Assembly (NCBI GenBank): GCA_934589145.1
Contig: CAKTNW010000042.1
Location: 1 to 15,194 of the forward strand
Reading direction: 5' to 3'
Length of the DNA stretch: 15,194 bases
Source: an uncultured Oscillospiraceae bacterium
GTDB taxonomy: Bacteria > Bacillota > Clostridia > Oscillospirales > Oscillospiraceae
Part shown: positions 1 to 6,110 of the stretch, in pieces
How positions within the stretch are numbered: the stretch's first letter is position 1
Layout: each line of letters starts with the position of its first letter
Made by a program: the position numbers and the translations under genes
Notes under the pieces: generated by a model
The model's input: the letters and a program-made list of their open reading frames with translations, nothing else
What the model was told of the DNA's origin: nothing
The model's database searches: none

Positions 1-1269
1 AGCACCGACAGCGACATGGCAGGTATCAAGAACTGGTTCAACGAGTGGTATGCCAAGGATACCAGCCGCAAAATCCGCGCCGTCAACAAGGCAAAGGGTG
101 AGCGTGGAGAGCGCTTGACCACCAACATTCCCTACGGCTACAAGCGTGACTCTGACGATCCCAAGAAATGGGTGATTGACGAGGAAGCGGCACAGGTCGT
201 GAAGCGGATCTTTGCGCTCTGCATGGAGGGAAAAGGACCGAGCCAGATCGCCGCCTTGCTGGAAAAGGAAAAGGTGCTGAACCCCACCGCCTATAAACAG
301 CGGGAGGGGAGAAAAACACCGCATCAGACTCCGGAGAACGAGTATCGCTGGCACGAAAGCACCGTTGCTTACATCCTCGAATACATGGAGTACACAGGCT
401 GCACGGTCAATTTCAAGACCTATACCAACTCCATCTGGGACAAGAAGCAGCGGGAGAATCCGATGGAGAATCGCAAGATTTTCTATAACACCCACCCAGC
501 AATTATCTCTCTGGAAGTCTTTGATAAGGTGCAGGAGATCAGGCAGCAGCGGCACCGCAGAACGGCAACGGGAAAGAGCAATATGTTCTCCGGCTTGGTG
601 TTCTGCAACGACTGCAAGCAGAAGCTCTACTACTCTACCACCAGCTATTTTGAAAAGCGGCAGGACTTCTTCATCTGCTCCACCCATCGTACCAACAAGG
701 ACAAGTGCAGCGGACATTATATCCGTGCTGTTGTACTGGAACAAATCGTCTGGAAGCACATTCAGGAGGTCATATCGGTAGTCACTCGCTATGAGGCGTA
801 TTTCCGTTCTGAAATGGAGCAAAAGCTCCGTGTGCAGAGCGAAGAATCGCTGCGGCTGCATCAGAAGCGGCTGGCGCAGGCTGAGAAGCGAATCGGAGAG
901 CTTGACCGTCTTTTCATCCGCATTTACGAGGACAATGTCGCCGGTCGGCTGGATGATGAACGCTTTGCGATGATGAGCAAGAACTACACCGAGGAGCAAA
1001 AAGACCTCAAAGCCGAGGTCAATGGTCTGCAACAGCAAATCCATGAACAGGAACAACAGGCAGAGAATATAGAGCAGTTTGTTCAGCGGGTAAAGAGGAA
1101 CAGCACCCTCACGGAACTGACCCCCTATGCCCTCAGAGAGCTTGTCAAGGCGGTCTATGTAGATGCACCTGACAAGTCCAGCGGCAAGCGCAGACAGAAG
1201 GTACATATCGAGTACGACCTTGTGGGCTACATTCCCGTGGATGAGCTGCTAAAAGCGGAACAGGCATGA
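1..1269 (+). CDS. Large serine recombinase, C-terminal part (5' end outside window)
   Basis: The reading frame is open from base 1, so this is the 3' part of a longer gene; the N-terminal catalytic resolvase domain with its active serine is upstream and not visible. Residues here are counted from the internal Met at base 16. The first residues (NWFNEWYAKDTSRKIR) match the end of the resolvase domain and its linker helix. Residues about 30-180 resemble the recombinase DNA-binding domain. Residues 193-235 form a zinc ribbon with Cys197, Cys200, Cys221 and Cys231. Residues 265-352 are a charged, Gln-rich coiled coil, and residues 352-410 resemble the DUF4368 tail. This is the TnpX/TndX-like group that excises and integrates transposons and integrative conjugative elements through a circular intermediate. 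The coding sequence looks less GC-rich than the genes that follow, which fits acquisition by transfer. Family is firm; the specific element cannot be named. Confidence 0.93.
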   Translation, partial: STDSDMAGIKNWFNEWYAKDTSRKIRAVNKAKGERGERLTTNIPYGYKRDSDDPKKWVIDEEAAQVVKRIFALCMEGKGPSQIAALLEKEKVLNPTAYKQREGRKTPHQTPENEYRWHESTVAYILEYMEYTGCTVNFKTYTNSIWDKKQRENPMENRKIFYNTHPAIISLEVFDKVQEIRQQRHRRTATGKSNMFSGLVFCNDCKQKLYYSTTSYFEKRQDFFICSTHRTNKDKCSGHYIRAVVLEQIVWKHIQEVISVVTRYEAYFRSEMEQKLRVQSEESLRLHQKRLAQAEKRIGELDRLFIRIYEDNVAGRLDDERFAMMSKNYTEEQKDLKAEVNGLQQQIHEQEQQAENIEQFVQRVKRNSTLTELTPYALRELVKAVYVDAPDKSSGKRRQKVHIEYDLVGYIPVDELLKAEQA

Positions 1270-1288
1270 CCGAGATCATGCCTGTTCC
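1257..1288. repeat. Perfect 13-bp inverted repeat spanning the recombinase stop codon
   Basis: GGAACAGGCATGA (1257-1269) and its exact complement (1276-1288) flank a 6-base loop. The left arm is the last four codons and the stop of the recombinase gene. No T-run follows directly, so it is not a classical terminator. It could be an mRNA 3'-end stabiliser, part of a tandem terminator with the next hairpin, or a recombinase-related site at the element end. Confidence 0.75.
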
Positions 1289-1318
1289 AAGAAATTTGAA
1301 TTTTACTGTCTTACCAGC

Positions 1319-1343
1319 AGAGAGCCTTGCGGCTCTCTTTTTT
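1319..1343 (+). terminator. Rho-independent terminator of the recombinase gene
   Basis: AGAGAGCC (1319-1326), loop TTGC, GGCTCTCT (1331-1338), then a T-run ending at 1343. The T-run lies only on the plus-strand 3' side, so it ends recombinase transcription and would not efficiently stop the converging minus-strand nucleotidase gene. Confidence 0.85.
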
Positions 1344-1363
1344 GATGGGATCATTTTTGATGG
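1339..1363. repeat. 10-bp direct repeat TTTTTGATGG, possible element-end/attachment site
   Basis: TTTTTGATGG occurs at 1339-1348 and again at 1354-1363, between the recombinase terminator and the stop codon of the neighbouring nucleotidase gene (1367-1369). TnpX/TndX-type recombinases are known to cross over at a GA dinucleotide, and each copy has a central GA. That either copy is the crossover point is inference, and short T-rich repeats can arise by chance. Confidence 0.35.
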
Positions 1364-1366
1364 TGC

Positions 1367-3466
1367 TTAGAACTCCTTCTTCTTGCCCAGCACCACACCG
1401 GTACCGGCCATAGACACCAGCATCATGCCGGCATAGATGACCACACCGGCGTCAGCAGTCTTGGGAGAGGACACATGCTCACCGGCAGAAGCGCCCGTGC
1501 CGCTGCCGCCATGATTCCCGCCGCCGCTCTTGGTCGTCAGTACGATGCGGCCAGAACCGGCAGCGTTCTCATAGTTCAGGAGATAGCCCTTCAGCGCCTT
1601 GAGGGGGCTGTTGGCCGTGGCGATATCAGGCACCTGATTGCCGTTGGTATCCTTGAAGCTGTTCACATAGGCCGCCATGGCCAGATAATCCTCGCAGATG
1701 CCGTCCAGCACCAGCGTGGCGCCCGCAAACATGTTAAAGCCGTCGCCCATATTACGCAGGGTATAATTGCTGCCGCCCAGCGTATAGGTCTTGGTCAGCA
1801 CCAGCGGCTCATACGCGCCGGTGGTTTTATTGTATACCTTTACATCATGGACGCGGTACTTTCCGGTGGGGCCGCCGGTCCATACATTCTTATCATTCAT
1901 CTGCACGGTGCTCTTGATGGCGGTGTTGATCTTATAGGTCAGACCGGCCACATGCAGGAAACCGCCATTCTCCGCATCCGGAGTAACACGGGCGCCCCAT
2001 TCCAGCGCATCCAGGATCTGCTGGCCGGTCACCTTCATAGCGCACAGCACATTGCCAAAGGTATTGATGGTCTTGCAGGTCTTATAGCTCCACTCACCGG
2101 CAGCCGCGCTGGCGCGGATACCGCCGCCGTTCATGATGGCCACATCGCAGTCGATGCCGCTGCTGTTGATATACCAGTAGTAGGCGTCGGCGTTCAGGTC
2201 GCCCAGGTTGGTCTCCTGCTTGCGGACAGCCCGGTCACCGTTGGCGTCCTTGTCTGTAAAGTTGATCTCGCTTTCGGCGATCACTTCGCCCAGCTTGCCA
2301 TCCACCTGGTTCATCCAGTTATCCTGGATCGCCTTGACAGTAGTGTTGACATTGTCGTATTCACTGAGCAGTTCAGTGTCAATGTTACCGTCAGCGTCAA
2401 TGGTCAGCACGCCAACATTCTTGAGGTAGGAGCCCGTCTGGGTCAGGATGACGTCGTTGCCGTCCTTATCCTTCACAACACTCTTTTCCATGGTGGTGTG
2501 GGAATGGCCGTCGATGAAGGCATCCAGACCGGTGGTGTTGGCGATCACTTCTTTAGAAGTCCAGGGGCTGGAGGAGGGATCGACACCCAGGTGGCCCAGG
2601 GCGATGACGTAATCGGCGCCGGCAGCCTTGGCATTATCAATGGCGGCCTGCACATCGGCATACAGGGCCTTGCCATCCGCGCCGCCGGAGATCCCGTAGA
2701 TGTAGTTGCCGTTGTCATCCTGGAAGTACTTGGGGGTAGACTTAGTGAAGGATTCCGGCGTGGTGATGCCCACGAAGGCAACCCTCTTGCCGCCGTCCAG
2801 ATAGCAAGTCAAGAAAGCCAGCAGTACGTTATCACCGCGAACGCCGTTGCTCTCGTGATAGAAGTTGCAGGAGACATACGGAATGCCCCCGTTGGTATCC
2901 ATATCGGTCACAGCCAGCGCACGCTCCATACCGTAGTCGAACTCATGGTTGCCCAGCGTGGCCACGTCATAGCCAGCTTCGGACATCAGCTTCATAATAG
3001 CGGCGCCCTGATCCATTCCGCCGTAAGCGGTGCCCTGGATATGGTCACCGGCATCCACCAGCAGCACATCGTTGCCGGCATCCTTCAGATCCTTCTTCAG
3101 GGCCGCAACGTGGGCATAGGTCAAAGCCTTGGTTTTCAGGTTGCCGTCTTTATCCTTGGCCGTGTCATTGTCGATGTAGGTATGTACATCGTTGGTGTAG
3201 ATGATCTTGATGGTCTTTCCCGCGGGGGCAGCCGGGGTCTCATCGCCGGGCGTAGCCGGGGTCTCATCGCCGCCGTCGGGGTTCGCGGGAGCGGGATCGG
3301 GATTTGCCGGATTTGCGGGATCGGAGTCACCGGGGGTGGGAGCCGCGGGTTCTTCAGTTCCCGCCGTCGTACCGGGCGTGGGATCGGGGTCGTCGGCCCA
3401 GGTGGCGGATACCGTCAGAGACAGCATCATCGTCAGGGCCAGCAGGATCGCTAATACTCTGCGCAT
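1367..3466 (-). CDS. Cell-wall-anchored 5'-nucleotidase / UDP-sugar hydrolase family protein (UshA-like)
   Basis: A secreted metallophosphoesterase of 699 aa, expected to remove phosphate from extracellular nucleotides or related phosphoesters. A signal peptide (about 1-24, ending ATWA before DD) is followed by a Pro/Asp/Thr-rich linker (25-83). The metallophosphatase domain carries TNDVH (91-95), GD (140-141), GNHEFDYG (172-179), GHLG (291-294) and GHSH (320-323), the expected two-metal ligands. The C-terminal substrate domain has NGGGIR (446-451) and GDGFNMF (574-580). A Gly/Ser linker leads to an SPKTA sorting motif (667-671), a hydrophobic segment and a KKKEF tail, so sortase anchoring is likely. 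The ATG at 3466 was chosen over an upstream in-frame start at 3523 because it has AGGAGG eight bases upstream and begins a signal peptide. No terminator follows the stop on this strand; the mobile element abuts it. Exact substrate is not determinable. Confidence 0.93.
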   Translation of the reverse strand: MRRVLAILLALTMMLSLTVSATWADDPDPTPGTTAGTEEPAAPTPGDSDPANPANPDPAPANPDGGDETPATPGDETPAAPAGKTIKIIYTNDVHTYIDNDTAKDKDGNLKTKALTYAHVAALKKDLKDAGNDVLLVDAGDHIQGTAYGGMDQGAAIMKLMSEAGYDVATLGNHEFDYGMERALAVTDMDTNGGIPYVSCNFYHESNGVRGDNVLLAFLTCYLDGGKRVAFVGITTPESFTKSTPKYFQDDNGNYIYGISGGADGKALYADVQAAIDNAKAAGADYVIALGHLGVDPSSSPWTSKEVIANTTGLDAFIDGHSHTTMEKSVVKDKDGNDVILTQTGSYLKNVGVLTIDADGNIDTELLSEYDNVNTTVKAIQDNWMNQVDGKLGEVIAESEINFTDKDANGDRAVRKQETNLGDLNADAYYWYINSSGIDCDVAIMNGGGIRASAAAGEWSYKTCKTINTFGNVLCAMKVTGQQILDALEWGARVTPDAENGGFLHVAGLTYKINTAIKSTVQMNDKNVWTGGPTGKYRVHDVKVYNKTTGAYEPLVLTKTYTLGGSNYTLRNMGDGFNMFAGATLVLDGICEDYLAMAAYVNSFKDTNGNQVPDIATANSPLKALKGYLLNYENAAGSGRIVLTTKSGGGNHGGSGTGASAGEHVSSPKTADAGVVIYAGMMLVSMAGTGVVLGKKKEF

Positions 3467-3474
3467 TCTCTCGT

Positions 3475-3480
3475 CCTCCT
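3475..3480 (-). promoter_or_regulatory. Ribosome binding site deciding the nucleotidase start
   Basis: AGGAGG on the minus strand, 8 bases before the ATG at 3466. It rules out the 19-residue longer reading from 3523, whose extra residues do not look like part of a signal peptide. Confidence 0.85.
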
Positions 3481-3553
3481 TCGTTTTTGTGCGGCATGGT
3501 TCGTGCCCGCAGACGGCACGCACCGCTTTCCTTTTTATTTTACCTGCTTACGG

Positions 3554-3577
3554 CGCAAAATGAAAACATTTTTTGCG
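3554..3577. repeat. Imperfect inverted repeat upstream of the nucleotidase gene
   Basis: CGCAAAATG (3554-3562) is mirrored by CATTTTTTGCG (3567-3577) with two extra T residues in the right arm. It lies in the 221-base gap between the nucleotidase and methionine gamma-lyase genes. It may be an operator or only an AT-rich hairpin. I found no convincing -35/-10 pair for the nucleotidase gene in this gap. Confidence 0.3.
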
Positions 3578-3640
3578 AATTTCGTGTAAAATTTCCGTCT
3601 GCGTTTTTGTGAATACTATCAAAAAAATAATCGTGGGAAG

Positions 3641-3668
3641 AAAAAGGGGGCCAGCGGCCCCCTTTTTT
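3641..3668 (-). terminator. Intrinsic terminator of methionine gamma-lyase (bidirectional shape)
   Basis: GGGGGCC (3646-3652), loop AGC, GGCCCCC (3656-3662), with A5 to the left and T6 to the right. On the minus strand this is a GC-rich stem followed by a T-run, 20 bases beyond the megL stop. The symmetric flanks mean it could also work on the plus strand. Confidence 0.9.
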
Positions 3669-3687
3669 GCTTGTGCGGAAACCGTCC

Positions 3688-4881
3688 TTACAGCTGGGCC
3701 AGGGCCTGCTCCAGGTCGGCGATGATGTCCTCGGCATTCTCCAGACCGGCGGACAGACGAATCAGACCGCCGGGGATGCCGGAGGCGGCCAGCTCCTCCT
3801 CGGTATAAGTGGAGTGGGTCATGGAGGCGGGATGCTCGATCAGCGTCTCGGCGTCGCCCAGGGAGACGGCCACGGTGATCAGATGCAGGGCGTTGACCAG
3901 CTTGGTACCGGCAGCGCGGCCGCCCTTGACCTCGAAGCTCAGCATGCCGCCGAAGTCCTTCATCTGGCGCGCGGCGATGTCGTGGCCCACATGGTTCTTC
4001 AGGCCGGGATAGTACACCTTCTCCACGGCGGGGTGCTGATCCAGGAACTCGGCGATGGCCTTGGCGTTGGCGCAGTGGCGCTCCATGCGGATCTCCAGGG
4101 TCTTGAGACCGCGGAGGATCAGATAAGCGGCGAAGGGATCCATGACCGCGCCGGTCATGTCCTTCAGGCCGAACATGCGGACCTCACCGATGAAGTCGGC
4201 CTTGCCCACCACGAAGCCCGCGATCACGTCGCCGTGGCCGTTCAGGTACTTGGTGGCGGAGTGCACCACCACGTCGGCGCCCAGGGTCAGGGGATTCTGC
4301 AGGGCGGGGGAGGCGAAGGTATTGTCGCACACCACCTTGATGGCGGGGTTATAGGCGTGGGCGATCTCCGCCACGGCGGCGATGTCGGCGATCTTCAGGT
4401 TGGGGTTGGCGGGGGTCTCCAGATACACGGCGCAGGTGTTCTCCTTCAGGGCGGCCTTCACGGCGGCCAGGTCGGAGGTATCCACGAAGCTGACTTCCAC
4501 GCCGTAGCGGCTCATGCCGTGGTTCAGCAGGGCGAAGGTGCAGCCATACAGGGTGCCGTCGGCCACGATGTGCTTGCCGGCGCCGGCGATGGTCCACAGG
4601 GCAGAGGAAATGGCGCCCATGCCGGAGGCTGCGGCCACGCAGGCCTCGCCGCACTCCAGCGCCGCCACCTTATTCTCCAGCACGGAGACGGTGGGGTTGC
4701 CCAGACGGGTGTAGATGTAGCCGCCCTCCTGTCCGGCAAAGCGGCGGCCGCCCTGCTCGCAGCTGTCGAACACGAAGGTAGAGGTCTGGTAGATGGGGGT
4801 GGTCAGCGCGCCGTACTGCGCGTCCTTCACGTTACCGGCGTGAATGGCCTTGGTGCCCAGACCAACATTGGGGTTCATCAT
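3688..4881 (-). CDS. megL: L-methionine gamma-lyase (PLP enzyme)
   Basis: This 397-aa cytosolic PLP enzyme of the Cys/Met metabolism family should split L-methionine into methanethiol, 2-oxobutanoate and ammonia. The Schiff-base lysine is Lys211 in SATKY, the same number as in Pseudomonas putida MGL. Tyr57 and Arg59 in YTRLGNPT contact PLP of the neighbouring subunit, Asp186 in the VVCDN segment should hold the pyridine nitrogen, and Lys240 lies in GLKDMTGAV. Tyr112 and Cys114 in TLYGCTF are the diagnostic pair: this active-site Cys marks gamma-lyases, while cystathionine gamma-synthases and beta-lyases usually lack it. Length is normal. The start is the first of two adjacent ATGs, with AGGAGG eight bases upstream. 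It is a single-gene unit between its own promoter region and a strong terminator, with no methionine biosynthesis genes beside it. O-acetylhomoserine sulfhydrylase is a less likely alternative. Confidence 0.92.
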   Translation of the reverse strand: MMNPNVGLGTKAIHAGNVKDAQYGALTTPIYQTSTFVFDSCEQGGRRFAGQEGGYIYTRLGNPTVSVLENKVAALECGEACVAAASGMGAISSALWTIAGAGKHIVADGTLYGCTFALLNHGMSRYGVEVSFVDTSDLAAVKAALKENTCAVYLETPANPNLKIADIAAVAEIAHAYNPAIKVVCDNTFASPALQNPLTLGADVVVHSATKYLNGHGDVIAGFVVGKADFIGEVRMFGLKDMTGAVMDPFAAYLILRGLKTLEIRMERHCANAKAIAEFLDQHPAVEKVYYPGLKNHVGHDIAARQMKDFGGMLSFEVKGGRAAGTKLVNALHLITVAVSLGDAETLIEHPASMTHSTYTEEELAASGIPGGLIRLSAGLENAEDIIADLEQALAQL

Positions 4882-4947
4882 AATTTGCTCCTCCTACAAT
4901 GAAATATTTGTTGATTCTACCTGTTTTTAACTTCTCTTCTGTCTCAA

Positions 4948-4974
4948 AATATAACACATTTACCAAACAATGTG
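4948..4974 (-). promoter_or_regulatory. Possible megL promoter/operator with inverted repeat
   Basis: On the minus strand TATATT (4948-4953) could be a -10 box about 65 bases upstream of the megL start. Just upstream, CACATT and AATGTG arms (4955-4960 and 4969-4974 on the plus strand) form a perfect 6-bp inverted repeat with an 8-base spacer, in the usual place of the promoter spacer. No strong -35 is visible. The rest of the 261-base gap 4882-5142 is AT-rich and holds only the terminator at 5070-5108. Confidence 0.35.
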
Positions 4975-5069
4975 GTAGTTCCAAAAGCCGATGCCCCGTT
5001 ATCTATTCAACTTATAGCAAAACGCAGTTTTTCGTTGCTACATTCATCATTTTTTTCTTCCTGTTTTTG

Positions 5070-5108
5070 GAAAAACAAGAAAAACAGCCGTGTTTCCACG
5101 GCTGTTTT
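5070..5108 (-). terminator. Intrinsic terminator of the FAD dehydrogenase/hydroxyacid dehydrogenase operon
   Basis: A perfect 12-bp stem, AAAACAGCCGTG (5081-5092) with its complement at 5097-5108 and a 4-base loop. On the minus strand it is followed by T-rich sequence (TTTTTCTTGTTTTTCC). It sits 35 bases past the stop of the hydroxyacid dehydrogenase, so megL downstream needs its own promoter. Confidence 0.9.
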
Positions 5109-5142
5109 CGACGGGATCCGTTATTCAAACAACAGATAATTC

Positions 5143-6108
5143 TCAATACCCCAGCTTCCGGTTCACCAGGTGGGCCAGTGGGCGGCCCGCGGCGAAGTTC
5201 TCCAGATCCTCGCAGAACATGTCCACATCCTTGTCCCGGGTATAGCCCAGGGACATGTTGCCCGCCACATGGGGGGTGATCAGCAGGTGCTTCGTCGTCC
5301 ACAGGTAGTGATCCTGGGGCAGCGGCTCGGGGACGAACACGTCCAGCGCCGCACCGGCGATGCGCTCCGCGTCCAGCGCCTCGGCCAGCGCCTCCTGATC
5401 AATGGCGGTGCCCCGGCCCACGTTGACCACCACCGCCTGGGGCGGCAGCAGCGCGATGCGTTCACGGCTCAGCACGCCCACGGTCTCACCAGTGGAGGGC
5501 AGGGCCATCACCAGAATGTCGGTATCCGGCAGCACGCTGTCCAGATCGGCCAGCGTCACGATCCGGTCGAAGGCCGGGTCGGCGGGCTTGATGGTGCGGC
5601 GGACGCCGCAGATGGACTTGGCGCCCATGGCCTTGGCCCGGCAGGCAAAGCTGGTGCCGATGTCGCCGGTGCCCAGCACGGTGATATTCGCACCGCAGAT
5701 GGAGCGCACCGGCAGCGGCGGCAGCCACACCTTCTCCCCCACGGCCTTCATGGTGGGCATCATCTGCCGCAGCAGCATCAGCGTCACCATGATGATGTGC
5801 TCGGCGATGGTGACGCCGTAGGCACCGGCGGAGTTGCTCAGCAGCACGCCCTCGTGGGGGTACAGCGCCTCGTCCACATAGCGGTCCACACCGGCAAAGC
5901 TGGCGCAGAACCATTTCAGCTGCTTCATATCCTTCAACGCCGTCCGATCCGGCATACCATATACAATCTCATATTCCCCGGCCCGCGCCTGGGGCAGCAC
6001 GCCGTCCAGATAGTAGTCCACCGTATAGCCGTACTTGCCGGCCACCGCCTCGATCTGCTGCTGATGGTGGGCCTCGAAGAATTTTTCCACTACCGCGATC
6101 TTTTTCAT
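5143..6108 (-). CDS. D-isomer-specific 2-hydroxyacid dehydrogenase, substrate unknown
   Basis: A 321-aa NAD(P)-dependent oxidoreductase expected to interconvert a 2-keto acid and a D-2-hydroxyacid. The Rossmann fingerprint is VLGTGDIG (144-151). The catalytic triad of the family is complete: Arg232 in NVGRGT, Glu261 in PEPLP and His280 in TPHVAG, with the Arg-Glu spacing of 29 seen in D-lactate dehydrogenase. The N-terminal catalytic half is divergent and gives no clue to the substrate. The ATG at 6108 is preferred over a GTG at 6114, because the AAAGGAG at 6117-6123 is eight bases from the ATG but only two from the GTG. It starts two bases after the stop of the FAD-dependent gene, so the two are one operon and probably translationally coupled. 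Glyoxylate/hydroxypyruvate reductase-like or phosphoglycerate dehydrogenase-like roles are possible; serA is unlikely because there is no ACT domain. Confidence 0.9.
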   Translation of the reverse strand: MKKIAVVEKFFEAHHQQQIEAVAGKYGYTVDYYLDGVLPQARAGEYEIVYGMPDRTALKDMKQLKWFCASFAGVDRYVDEALYPHEGVLLSNSAGAYGVTIAEHIIMVTLMLLRQMMPTMKAVGEKVWLPPLPVRSICGANITVLGTGDIGTSFACRAKAMGAKSICGVRRTIKPADPAFDRIVTLADLDSVLPDTDILVMALPSTGETVGVLSRERIALLPPQAVVVNVGRGTAIDQEALAEALDAERIAGAALDVFVPEPLPQDHYLWTTKHLLITPHVAGNMSLGYTRDKDVDMFCEDLENFAAGRPLAHLVNRKLGY

Positions 6109-6110
6109 GG

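Noticed and set aside
1475..3454. 659-codon plus-strand open frame opposite the nucleotidase gene
   Set aside because: Gly/Val/Ile/His-rich translation with no domain. The minus strand carries complete phosphoesterase motifs, so this is a GC-driven antisense shadow.
3667..4902. 411-codon plus-strand open frame opposite megL
   Set aside because: Low-complexity Gly/His/Val translation antisense to a gene with every catalytic residue in place.
4899..5279. 126-codon plus-strand frame in the megL upstream gap
   Set aside because: It starts in the megL leader, crosses a terminator hairpin and enters the antisense of the hydroxyacid dehydrogenase; no ribosome site.
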